From: Dichomitus squalens LYAD-421 SS1
Lineage: Eukaryota > Basidiomycota > Agaricomycetes > Polyporales > Polyporaceae
DNA: 57,587 nt
NCBI RefSeq assembly: GCF_000275845.1
Contig: NW_006766914.1
Coordinates: 269,994 to 327,580 of the forward strand
Direction: 5' to 3'
Position 1 is the stretch's first letter; each line of letters begins with the position of its first letter. The position numbers were made by a program, and so were the translations under genes. This document shows positions 11,847 to 21,442 of this stretch, one piece after another. The notes under the pieces were generated by a model, which searched no databases, had not been told where the DNA came from, and saw only the letters and a program-made list of their open reading frames with translations.

Positions 11847-11940
11847 CGGGAGACGAAGAGTCGAGGAAGGGAATGTCGGAAAGGAGCGAAGAGGGGTTGT
11901 TGCGCCTGACGCGCGTACCCCGGTTGTAGAAGGTGTCTAT

Positions 11941-12001
11941 CTAGAACGAAGGTGAGCAACACATACTTGGAGGAAACTGACAGGAAGTATGGCCGACTTA
12001 C
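11941..12001 (-). other. 3' UTR intron of P2
   Basis: Minus-strand GTAAGT (from 12001) to TTCTAG (11941), 61 nt, starting 24 nt after the P2 stop. Inferred from splice signals. Confidence 0.55.
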
Positions 12002-12025
12002 AGGGGGTATATGTACGAGCTGGGC

Positions 12026-12196
12026 TCACGCAATGGTGCACCAGGAATATGACGAAGAGTTTCCAGTGATGTACTCCATGTCCAGAGGTACACCATCGGC
12101 GGGCATGCCGATTGCAGGAGGACCTCCGATTGCGGGCTCATTTCTGAGCGCGGCCTCGGTATCGAGGAATGCGGAGAACTCGGCAAACTCGTCCAT
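12026..12196 (-). CDS. P2: mating pheromone precursor, CaaX end CTIA
   Basis: A 56-residue precursor beginning MDEF and ending NSSSYSWCTIA. The CaaX box is CTIA (Cys53). A likely mature peptide begins at the Glu of EYITG, giving about 13 residues ending SYSWC, close to that of P1. The usual Glu-Arg/Glu-His cutting pair is not evident; LDMEY occupies its place. The pro-part has a short repeat (PAIGGPPAIG). A short GGGTAGC tandem lies about 40-75 bases upstream in the leader, and a minus-strand GATATATTC lies some 155 bases upstream. It sits between R2 and R3. Confidence 0.9.
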   Translation of the reverse strand: MDEFAEFSAFLDTEAALRNEPAIGGPPAIGMPADGVPLDMEYITGNSSSYSWCTIA

Positions 12197-12234
12197 TGGT
12201 ATCGCGATGCGGGCAGGAGGATGTATGGAGCAGG

Positions 12235-12272
12235 TATCGCGGGTAGCGGGTAGCGGGTATCGCGAGGAAGGG
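12235..12272. repeat. Short tandem repeat in the P2 leader
   Basis: Plus strand shows GCGGGTA repeated (CGGGTAGCGGGTAGCGGGTA) followed by two GGTATCGCGAG copies. It lies between the P2 start and its TATA-like site. Confidence 0.7.
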
Positions 12273-12360
12273 GTATCGCGAGCGGGAAGTGAGCTGGGTT
12301 CTACTGCAGAAGTCAAACGCGTTGACTGGTCTGCTTGAGCACCTGCAGCTTGAATATATC

Positions 12361-13613
12361 CATGAGAAAGCGCTGATTTACACGACTCTGCAGACCAAAA
12401 TGTCAGCGATGGGAGCACCCTGCTGAAGGGGGGCACAATAATTGGGCGAGCAATTGTCGATCGTGTATAGCAAACAAGGGGCAGAACCCTCGGTGCATAG
12501 AGCCGGTATCGGATATTACCTTGAATGGTAAGGGCAACACTTTGGTTGCCACGCTTTGGCGCTCATGATTATCATGCCTCCAGCGTAGGCTCTACTTCTG
12601 CAGCATTGTTCCTCGCTGTGCGATAGTACGGCTGGAACTCGTGACAACCTAGAACATGCCGTCGGACTTTTGGAAGCACTCCAACCCAGAACGATCAATG
12701 AGCGGACCAAACGCGTGCGATGTATTGAGAGAATCACAATAAAGATGGAACATATGGTAGATGATGTGGAGCTGTGGGTAATTGGCGAGAAATGCGACAT
12801 ACCGGCAAGGAGACAGGGGTTAAACATGAGACAATGAAGCAGCAGGATGAATGAAGAACGTAGATGTCGTGAACGACTAGCTCATGGCTTGGATGGGTGG
12901 CATGTTAAGAGGTGAAGAAGGAGAATCGTAGCGTGCTGAGGATACAGCCCCGAGCGACTCAGAGTTTCTCGCATACAACGAGTCACAACCATGTAGATGG
13001 GACGTTACTTGGGCAACAGAGCTTGCACCGTGCCTACAACGTGGTGCATCGACACACGTTTTGCCGAGGCCCATCGTTAGAGGCCCGTTCCACTTGAGCC
13101 GCTTTCTACCAGCGAAACAACGTTCAAGCCCCTCTGGTGACATGAACCCGTACCATACGCACAGCGTGAGGGCCACGGGCAGCCGCCTTGCTCAGCGCGT
13201 TTCGCAAATCCGCGAACATCGGTATGTGCTGCGCGTGCATCGATATCATTGATATCACCTTGCGTTAGACCAGCGTCGTGATTTGTGCGGGGTCTATTGC
13301 CCGGGGTCGAGTATCTGTAGATTACTAGTACATTCCCGGGACTACCACCGCCGTGCTTCAGGTCCTGGACCAGTAGTGCAGGTCGTGGAACGGCAGTTCC
13401 TGACAGTTTCCATTAGCAGACACCGGAGGACTGTAGATTAAAATCTTCAGCAAAGGCAGATTGCGGTGATAGTATTGAAAGATTAGAACATCAGGTTTTA
13501 CATGATACAGACGACTGCTGTGCCCCTGCACGACATTGATCGAGTAAGATGATGACTAACGATACATATAGACCAGATGTTTCCCTCGCACGGCGAACCA
13601 TCCAGCAATACAT
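12361..13613. other. Intergenic between P2 and R3
   Basis: P2 promoter on one side and R3 3' end on the other. Short frames only; no gene supported. Confidence 0.35.
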
Positions 13614-15351
13614 TCATGACGTGACGTGATGAAGATTCAACGGCGTAGGGGGCTCCGAAGACTGCTCGATCTCCAACGAGACAAACGACAGGACGCGCGC
13701 ACCGTACGCCGCTTCGATGTCCGTGAACGACAGCGACACGGCCGACTGCTCCGAGTCGTGGCTGAACATCGAGTCCGTGGGGGATAGCGCGGCCGAGGGC
13801 TCGTTCGGAGAATGGGGTGGAGAGTTGGGAAATGGGGGAAGAGGGGGGACGACTTCGATCGTCCCGTCTGCGCCACCGCGTGCGAAGTGATCGTAGATCG
13901 GCGTCGTCGAGCCGGACGCAGGAATGAGGGAAGGCATGCTTGCGAGACCTTGGTAGGTGCTGAAAGGCTTTTCATCTGCGAAGGAGGGGAACGAGGTCGT
14001 AAACGATGATGTCGGGTGCGTATAAGATGGCCTCGGGTAGTCGTAAGCAGGGAGAGACTCAGACTGCGAAGCGAACTTGGTTGGTGAGGGGTATTTGCTG
14101 AACGGTTTCTCGTCAGCGCGTTCTATTTGATGAAGTGATTCCACATACCCAAGAGACTGAAGACCGGTCTTCTCGCTCTTTAACGAGATCTTGCGACCGA
14201 CCCTGTCGACGACAAACCAGAAAGCAGTGCGATAATGCCTCCTTGCCTCGCTCGCGATACCGAAATAAACGAAGAAAATAAGTGCGCATGCAGGAGACAG
14301 CCATCTGTTCAGCTCGTGTGCGATCACGGATGTGGAGCTTGCACGCCAAACGATAGCAGGGATCTGCTCGATTCGTCCGAAGTCGAAGTGGGTGTCCGAC
14401 CAGCTAATCCACTTGCCAAGCGGCGATGTCGTGGTATTCAGGTAGATACCGTAACTTGATATAGGGATCAAAAGCAAGAGAGAAGTTGTCGAGAGGGCCA
14501 TGAGACGGAAATAGCGACTGAGAGTCAGAGACGATTTCTTGGACGAGAGGAATTCATTGAACTGAGCGCGGCGTTTGTTGAATGCTAAAAGGGAGAGGAC
14601 TGTGCAAGCGGCGACGTCAGAATTATGCGTCAATAAACAAATCAAGGCTGTGGTGGCATAAGCGTACCGCAATATACAGAAGCGATGACTCCTAGTAGGA
14701 GAGGCCACCAATCAACGAGGAAATACGTCAATGATGTGTTGTAGAGCGCTGGAAAACAACCGAGTTGTTCGAGTACGTTGTATCGGTGTCCTTGCACGAT
14801 ATATGCTACCTGAGCGTTAGCCATCAACGACTCACGATCTTGCGGACAAACGATCTCACAGAGAGCAGCAATGATGACAGGAAACAGCACACATATCAGA
14901 GTATCGACAATGACAGCACGGCCTTTCTAGACGAGGATGCATGTAAGACATTAGAACTGGCCAATCAGCAGATACACACCTCAGCTTTCGTAATCATGAC
15001 CGCTTGCGCTCGTGCGATGCTATATAGTCGCTGATTGATGCACATGGCAGCAGCAGGAATGCCAACAGAAGCAGCAATGGTAATTCGAGTAGCTAGAGGA
15101 GTCTTGAGAACTCGTTCAGGGAAAGAAAGAAGGGACTCACAAATCTCGCACCACGCTGGCGCATGATCAATGGCGTCCTTCGCCCATACAACTGAGTTTA
15201 TGAATTGATTGAAACAAGACAGCGACGTCCAGAGCATGTAGTAACAAGTAGCTGAGTTCCATGCCTCCCAATGCCATGGAAGGGGGACAAGCACAAGGGC
15301 GAAGCCAAGAACAGCGAAGATGGGGAACAGAGGGTAGGTTGGATCGACCAT
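13614..15351 (-). CDS. STE3: R3: STE3-like pheromone receptor
   Basis: Starts MVDPTYPLFPIFAVLGFALVL at 15351; an ATG three codons upstream (15360) is an alternative. Then come WHWEAWNSATC, CFNQFINSVVW, APAWCEI, ASVGIPAAAMCINQRLY, FPVIIAAL, YIVQGHRYNVLEQLGCFPALYN and SRYFRLMALS. A helix ending FFVYFGIASEARRHY leads into a long Ser/Pro-rich tail ending LNLHHVTS. Introns follow the family pattern; the one before YIVQGHRY needs the acceptor GTAG to keep frame. Closest to R4 (DPTYP, AWN, INS-VW and VSGHR/VQGHR blocks). It should act at the plasma membrane as a G-protein-coupled pheromone receptor. Confidence 0.92.
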
Positions 15352-15870
15352 GGCGACCAAGAGGATGCACGCAGACAGCGAAGAGAGCGAGATGGAACCT
15401 TGAACGATAGAAACTCAGACGCCATATTCGCTATATCTTTCCACGAGGGCATTGTCTGGGTCGAGTGTTGGCTGATACGCACTACAGCGGCGAGTGTCCG
15501 GGGAAGGGGAACAAAGCCGTTTCTGACCGCTGAGATTCCGTCCCTATGGGCGCTAGATTTCGCCTAGCCGCATGCGATTACCATGCTTGTACATATTTGT
15601 AGCCACGGGCGTCCTATCCACAGCCAAATACAGCCAAACACACATCGTTATGCGTGACAATCACTCGCCACCACTTCAAGGACGAACTCCGAATATGGTC
15701 TCAGTCTCAGTTTGCCCGTTATGTATTACAGTACAGCAATTGATGACAATAGCTCATCACCCCAACACGATCCTTCGGGTTCACAACTGCAATAGGTTGT
15801 CTGCCACTGGCCGCAGTGTCCCTTGCGCAGGTTCCGAACGATGTGAGCCGCAACGACCGGCGAGCACTGG
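15352..15870. other. Upstream region shared by R3 and P3
   Basis: R3 and P3 point away from each other, so this is a divergent promoter region. No coding frame is supported. Confidence 0.4.
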
Positions 15871-15880
15871 TATATATAAT
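15871..15880 (+). promoter_or_regulatory. Candidate TATA box of P3
   Basis: TATATATAAT on the plus strand about 320 bases before the P3 ATG. The distance implies a long leader or a leader intron. Confidence 0.4.
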
Positions 15881-16194
15881 GGGATGGGATCACCCCGAGC
15901 GACATTTGTTACCGACACCCTGAATACCCCGGACCTCCAGTAACAATCGTGTGCCATTTGAAGGTAACCAATTGCTCACAAGCTTGTCTCACACTCACAC
16001 GTTCTAATCATTGTTGACGCACTCTCCACGCTGTCCACGCATCTCGTTAAATTTCGCTCTCCAGGGAAGTGTGCACTCCCGAACAACTGCCGCGGATTTC
16101 AGCTATATCTCCCGCCTCGCCCCCCAGTGTGGATCGCTCCCCACCTTGCCTAGTGCTTCCCGACATATCACTCTGCTCATCGTCCTTCATCTCA

Positions 16195-16398
16195 ATGGAC
16201 GAGTTCTGCACCATCACCCTCGCTGCGTCCGAGTCCTTCCAGGCGCATCCCTCGCCCAATACGCCGTCTTCTTCCCTGCGATTGTGTGGGGATCTCTCCT
16301 CGCACGATCGGGCAGCCCTGCTGGCCCACATCACTACTTCGAACCCCGTCAACGAAGACAGCAACGCCCAGTACCAAGCTTACTGTGTCATCGGATGA
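16195..16398 (+). CDS. P3: mating pheromone precursor, CaaX end CVIG
   Basis: A 67-residue precursor beginning MDEF and ending DSNAQYQAYCVIG. It has the usual MD start, a hydrophilic pro-part and a CaaX box at the stop. The last residue is Gly instead of the Ala usual in mushroom pheromones. The cutting site is uncertain; NED (residues 54-56) may serve, leaving roughly ten residues ending QAYC. It is the only pheromone gene here on the plus strand and is unlike the other four in its mature region. Its ATG is preceded by an in-frame extension with no other good start. It lies between R3 and P4. Confidence 0.85.
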   Translation: MDEFCTITLAASESFQAHPSPNTPSSSLRLCGDLSSHDRAALLAHITTSNPVNEDSNAQYQAYCVIG

Positions 16399-16415
16399 GG
16401 AGGGTCTCAGGACCG

Positions 16416-16474
16416 GTGAGTTTCTCGAATCTCGTTGAGATGTGGCGCTTGGTGTTTTAACACTGCTTTTCCAG
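16416..16474 (+). other. 3' UTR intron of P3
   Basis: GTGAGT (16416) to TTTTCCAG (16474), 59 nt, starting 17 nt after the P3 stop. Inferred from splice signals. Confidence 0.6.
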
Positions 16475-16545
16475 CCCTTCCACGTCGCGACCATGTTCAG
16501 AGGAGGTGCACTGGCTCGCGCTCGTCTCCCTCGAGTGGCAATTCT

Positions 16546-16552
16546 TATTTAT
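16546..16552 (+). promoter_or_regulatory. AU-rich element (UAUUUAU) in the P3 3' UTR
   Basis: Sense-strand CTTATTTATGGG, about 148 bases after the P3 stop and after its 3' intron. P3 is on the plus strand and here the motif is on the plus strand too, so orientation follows the gene. Confidence 0.5.
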
Positions 16553-16976
16553 GGGCCCCAGTATCTATTGGGCTGCACTGTCTGATCATCACTTGCATTT
16601 CCTGCGATGAAAGAGGCGAGGCTTTTTCGTTCTCTGTGCTCGCGTTCCCCTCTTCTTCCCTCGTTCCCCTACTCTCCACCGATCCCAATTGTTGCTCTTG
16701 ACTTCGGTCGTCGTTCGTGCGGTTGCCCGGATTGTAACCGTTGCTTCGTTGCTATCGATGTCCAATCCCCTTACTCTCTTTCACTTGACACTGCCCTCTC
16801 TTAGCACCCCGAACATCGCAGGCGCCGATGCAGACCGTTTACGGCCCGTAGTGTAGTATCTTATGCTTAATTATTGTAGCCATAGGCTGGTCTCGGATGT
16901 TTTTGGTTTGCTGTTGTCCTTGGATGCTATGTTATATCGCTATCTGTCAATCTCGCGCCTCAAGACATCTTCTATA

Positions 16977-17326
16977 CAGTGCTTTGCAAAAAAGATTGCA
17001 GTGCGAAGCGCGCAAATCCGGTTTGCCCCTGTTTGGTCCCCCGTCGGCTACGGCGAGGATTTCTGTTTCGGGAACCGAGCGTCCACAAGGACTCCGTCCG
17101 TCAAAGCCGTGCTTGAGTCTGTGCCCGCTTTCCTACTGCCAAAATAAACGAATATGTTCTCTGCCTCCGCAATATAACTTTTTGAATATATTTGGTAGGT
17201 TTGTAGCTGAAAAATCGACCATGCTGCAAAGAGGCTCCCGGCATTGCGGGCGTTTCTCCGGGTGAGCAAACAGAGGCAAACAGGATTTTGCGCGCTTCGC
17301 ACTGCAATCTTTTTTGCAAAGCACTG
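16977..17326. mobile_element. Tc1/mariner-type MITE
   Basis: A 350-bp element with terminal inverted repeats starting CAGTGCTTTGCAAAAAAGAT and near-identical over about 55-60 bp. TA lies at both ends (16975-16976 and 17327-17328), the target duplication of Tc1/mariner elements. There is no transposase, so it would need one supplied from elsewhere. It lies in the P3-P4 interval. Short frames running through it are artefacts of the repeat. Confidence 0.88.
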
Positions 17327-17998
17327 TAATCCTCGATGATCGATCTTTCTCAATTTTGTGAGTACGCGGCTATGCTCACTCCGAAGGATTGGCACCACTA
17401 TGTACTCGGTCTCAGCATATCTCGAATATCTGGGCTTGGTTTTTGTGCGACGGTGCGCTCTTCGTCCTCGACAAGGTTATCAGCGGCATGGCCATGCGTT
17501 CGCCTTCTCGTATCTTTGCAGCGTGATTGTTCATAATATGGCGATTCACACGTTCAGGCGTGGGCACTCTTGGGAGAGCTGCGGCGATACCGCGAGATGT
17601 AATCTGAATGCTATGGTATCAAGCTCTAGTACGTTAAGCCACGACGACATTCTACTAGGACTTCTTGCTCGGCTTCCTTGTGGCCTATCGTGTCGTCGGC
17701 TTCGCAGACCTTCGACGTTCTGCTCAGCTCTCGTCCACATACAGTACAGGACACCATCGCTTTGACTCAAGGTGATATGTGCAATCAAGCACGGTCTGAT
17801 ACGACTTGCATTCCGGGAAGTGTTGAAAATATTACTACAACGGAAAAGGAGTGTGAGGTGACATACTTCAGTTGCCAGATGAGAACGTTATACAAGGGCG
17901 GAATGCTAGCTAGCGATACAACCTGTAAATGAATATGTATGTAAGAATGACGAGATTCCATGATCGTATAGTCGAGGAGATAGACACAACGTATGTAC
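17327..17998. other. Intergenic between MITE and P4 3' end
   Basis: Short frames only; no gene supported. It may include part of the P4 3' UTR. Confidence 0.35.
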
Positions 17999-18005
17999 AT
18001 AAATA
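17999..18005 (-). promoter_or_regulatory. AU-rich element (UAUUUAU) in the P4 3' UTR
   Basis: Minus-strand CCTATTTATGTACAT, 182 bases after the P4 stop and beyond its 3' intron. It shares 13 bases exactly with the P1 element. Confidence 0.5.
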
Positions 18006-18117
18006 GGTGCCGCCTTAACACGTTGAAGACGAAGAGCTCAGAAGATCGAATGAAAGGAATAATGATATGCCAAGGCTCGATCCCCGAGAGTGCAATAAGT
18101 CCGGCACAGACTCAGCA

Positions 18118-18180
18118 CTAAAGCAGTGACACTGATGCAATCCTCAGCAGGTGTGAAGCTGAGGGGAGGCTCGTGCTTAC
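18118..18180 (-). other. 3' UTR intron of P4
   Basis: Minus-strand GTAAGC (from 18180) to GCTTTAG (18118), 63 nt, starting only 6 nt after the P4 stop. Inferred from splice signals. Confidence 0.55.
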
Positions 18181-18186
18181 TGGTCG

Positions 18187-18351
18187 TCAAGCAATCGTAC
18201 ACCAGAAGTGTGACGTCGACGGTTGATGCTCGCTATCGACGGGTACTGGCAAATCGCTGAGGAGCGACGTGCTGTTGGTGCATTCCGCAGACGAATAGGA
18301 GGTGACCTCGGGTTCGAGGAACAGATCGTTTGAGGTCGAAAAGACGTCCAT
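18187..18351 (-). CDS. P4: mating pheromone precursor, CaaX end CTIA
   Basis: A 54-residue precursor beginning MDVF and ending EHQPSTSHFWCTIA. Cys51 lies in the CTIA box. A Glu-His pair at residues 41-42 is a known style of N-terminal cutting site in mushroom pheromones, leaving a peptide of 9-10 residues ending HFWC. The mature part differs from P1/P2 except for the W-C-T-I-A end, so it should have its own receptor specificity. A minus-strand run of TA (18478-18488) about 127 bases upstream may be its TATA box. It is divergent from R4. Confidence 0.9.
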   Translation of the reverse strand: MDVFSTSNDLFLEPEVTSYSSAECTNSTSLLSDLPVPVDSEHQPSTSHFWCTIA

Positions 18352-18947
18352 GGGTGATAGCAAGGACGAGGGTTGTGACAAGAGTCGGGCCCTGCGGGCA
18401 AGAGTAATTCTAGGCGGGAGAGACAAACTTCGGGGTGTTGGCAAGGACGTTAGGTGGCGGCATCTGTGTGAGAATGGATATATATATCAATGTCATTCGG
18501 CGAAGCCGCGTTCGGAATTACGGAGATGCTGCGACATGCAGGTAGATGCGAAAGCGACGAAAGGGCTCAGTGTGCTGCAAATAAAGCGAGGTCCAGGCAA
18601 ATAGGAGATACCATTGTGTGGATGGTGGATGCGTCCATGAGGAATCCAGTTCGATGTCGAGACCGCCAAGGAGGAAATCAAGCTCCGAAGCGACAAGTAA
18701 CAAGTATAGGAATATGATTGTTCTGTGGGACCGTGGGAAATGATAGATGGGTAGGTCGGCCGATACATAGACGCTGGTAGAGCGTGTCGTCGAAGCGCGC
18801 GTGCCACAGAGGCCAAAGCTTCATTGTCCTCCCCAACGATTCGAGTCGTCAATAGGTCTCTCGCTGCCTCTTCAACATGCCGACGTTACTCACTCAGACC
18901 ATCTCCCCTCTGTATCCTTGGCTGTCTATTCCTCTCACTCCGTCGTC
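18352..18947. other. Divergent promoter region of P4 and R4
   Basis: P4 (minus) and R4 (plus) start on either side. Contains the TA-rich P4 TATA candidate at 18478-18488. No coding frame is supported. Confidence 0.4.
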
Positions 18948-20410
18948 ATGCTTGGTCCTTCCGATCCCACATACCCCGCTTTTCCTGTCCTAGCTTTTCT
19001 AGGCGCCTTCGTTGTGCTGGTGCCTTTCCCCTGGCATCTTCAGGCATGGAACGCAGGGACATGTCTCTTCATGATATGGACTGCCATCGCTTGCCTGAAC
19101 CTTGGGATTAACTCCATCGTCTGGAACAACAATGTCATCAATTTTGCACCTGTCTGGTGTGACATCTGTGAGTCGCCTTTGCGCCGTGGTCCGTGCTACC
19201 CTGAACAATGGCTCGCAGCGTCTCGCACAATCGTCGCAGTTGCTGTAGCGCTTCCTGCTGCATCTCTGTGCATTCAGAGACGGTTGTATAACATCGCTTC
19301 AATCAAGTTCGTCAGCATCACATACGCAGAGGTACGTTACATACCATAACGTCTAAATCTTCATGTATTCACCAACCCGTTTAGAAGCGTAGAGGTGTCT
19401 TCATCGACCTACTCATTGGTGTTGGAATTCCCCTCCTCCAAATTGTGTTTCGTGCGTGGGCTACACTTGTCGATATCAAAGGATCCACAACCTGACCACT
19501 CCCCCCAGAGTACATCGTGTCTGGACACAGATTCGACATCTACGAAGGAATCGGGTGTTACGTGTACACATACAACACTGCGTTGGCGTATCCGTTCTCT
19601 TTCCTTTGGCCACTAGTCATATCCTTGGTGTCGGCATGCTATTGTGGTATGTACGCTGTAGTTGGCGTGTGACTTGCAGAGCGCTGACATAACATACCAG
19701 TGCGCACCTTGATCAACTTTATCCGCCGTCGCGCCCAGTTCAACGCTTACCTGACGTCCAATTCCTCGCTCACTCCGAACCGCTACTTTCGTCTCATGGC
19801 CATCGCCTCTTTCGAGGTCGTCTGCACCATCCCCATTTCCGCGTATGGCCTCTATCTCAACCTCTCTTCGGGTCCTTTGAACCCGTGGATTAGCTGGGAC
19901 GACACGCATTTCAACTATTCCAAGGTCGATCAGTTCCCAGCGGTCATCTGGCGTACGGACAGGAATACCGTCATTTCGTTCGAGCTCAGCCGTTGGCTTG
20001 CGCCGTTCTGTGCGTTCGTCTTCTTCGCCTTCTTCGGCTTCGCACAGGAGGCCAGGATCCACTATAGCAAAGCGTTCCTCCGGATTCGGAACTCATTTCC
20101 TTTCCGCGACCTCTTCCCCAAGCGCCCGCTCATGGGCGTCAAGCTCCCGAATAGCGCTCTCGAAAAGGCTGATGGGTGGCAGCCTAAGGCCGACATGGAG
20201 AGCCTTCCTGTGTACAGTGTGCGCCCGCCGCGTCCTCCCATGTTCTCTTCCCTCTCTGCTTCGCTTGCTTCGGAGGATATGTCGACGCTTTCGGCAACCC
20301 CATATTTTGAGAAATTCCCAGACACACCTTCCACGCCGTCAACAGCGTCGACAGCTTCAGACCTTTCCTGTGATGATTTCGCCACTCACGATCACCATGG
20401 TATAGTATAA
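18948..20410 (+). CDS. STE3: R4: STE3-like pheromone receptor
   Basis: Begins MLGPSDPTYPAFPVLAFLGAF and continues WHLQAWNAGTCLFMIW, CLNLGINSIVW, FAPVWCDI, AVALPAASLCIQRRLYNIA, IGVGIPLLQIVF, SGHRFDIYEGIGCYVYTYN, NRYFRLMAIASFEVVCTIPIS and FFGFAQEARIHYSKAFLRI. The tail is about 110 residues and Ser/Pro-rich. Introns are visible after the WCDI block, before the R-G-V-F-I-D loop, before SGHRF and near 19645-19700. Closest to R3. The start is the ATG just before helix 1. Confidence 0.92.
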
Positions 20411-21013
20411 CGTTCCGCTCACTTGTGTTACATTTCCTCGTCTCCCGTCATTGTGGTCTTGTATCCATACCCTAGTCGTATGTTTGCGTCGTACATTCAT
20501 CATAGTCGCTTCAATACCTATCCTTTGCATAGCTGTTCCCGTTCACGTCCTGTATCAATAGTCCTCGATATATTATACCAATCTGCTCTATCCTCTCGTC
20601 ACCGCTACATGAAGGCAGTAATTCCGTGAGTAATGTTTCGCGCCGCTCTCGCCCGAGGGGATAGTGGCCACAATTCCTGTCAGCTTTAAGTTCAGTACAA
20701 GCTGCATACGAGACAACGTACGACAATAATGCGTCACGGCGAGTCGCGCCGAGTCAACTTACGATGCGTTCGCGACGCCTGGGGCGAAGATCGTGCGGCG
20801 AAACTGTGCTTTTCCTTGCGCATGTCCAACAATATCCACCTATTCCTCCGTCACCTTCCTCGGGTATGGCCCTGCATTTCCGAAGACTCGGCACGGCGAC
20901 GAAAGACGCATCAAGACAGTTCGTTCAATCAATCACAACAAGCAAATACATGATTCACAAGCAGACGCGTGGTTACAAGTACATTACCCCCGAGCGGGGG
21001 CTAGCCTAACCCA
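20411..21013. other. Intergenic, R4 3' side
   Basis: Short frames only; nothing recognised. Contains the R4 3' UTR. Confidence 0.35.
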
Positions 21014-21082
21014 ATAAATACGAGCACCTCACACCATGTGAGTGCGCACAGGAACGGTACCCTCGGAGACGTATTATAAATA
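21014..21082 (-). promoter_or_regulatory. Two distal AU-rich heptamers downstream of P5
   Basis: Minus-strand TATTTAT at 21014-21020 and at 21076-21082, some 360-430 bases after the P5 stop. A second possible intron (minus strand, GTGCGT near 21290 to CTGTTAG near 21240) lies between P5 and these sites, so a long spliced 3' UTR is possible. Confidence 0.3.
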
Positions 21083-21358
21083 CCGAATAATGATACTTGA
21101 ACCACGGCCGCGAAATGTATGTACCCTCGCAGCGCAAAGGCGGGCCCTAGGCCCAAAGAGACTGCGAAGTGGAGAACGAAAGATGGAGAGCGATAGCAGA
21201 GCAAAGGAGCGACGAAATGCGATTCTGATAAGTCATACTAACAGGTCAGTCAATGGATATACAATGAGATGGAAGAAAGTCGAACGCACCTTCCAGGGCA
21301 ATAATAGGCAAGCTGTCTAACAGAGTTCCGAAGCGAGCGTGTGTCGTGGTGGGCGATC

Positions 21359-21365
21359 ATAAATA
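21359..21365 (-). promoter_or_regulatory. AU-rich element (UAUUUAU) in the P5 3' UTR
   Basis: Minus-strand CCTATTTATGATC, 78 bases after the P5 stop and beyond the P5 intron. Confidence 0.5.
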
Positions 21366-21442
21366 GGAGCCGAATGGTTTGCGATTGTCTTCGCGCTGTA
21401 TAGCGCGATCTCGGGGAGTGCATGCGGAACCGTAGTCGGTCA

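Noticed and set aside
16977..17326. Open frames of 60-120 codons running through the MITE on both strands
   Set aside because: They mirror each other because of the inverted arms and have no transposase motif.
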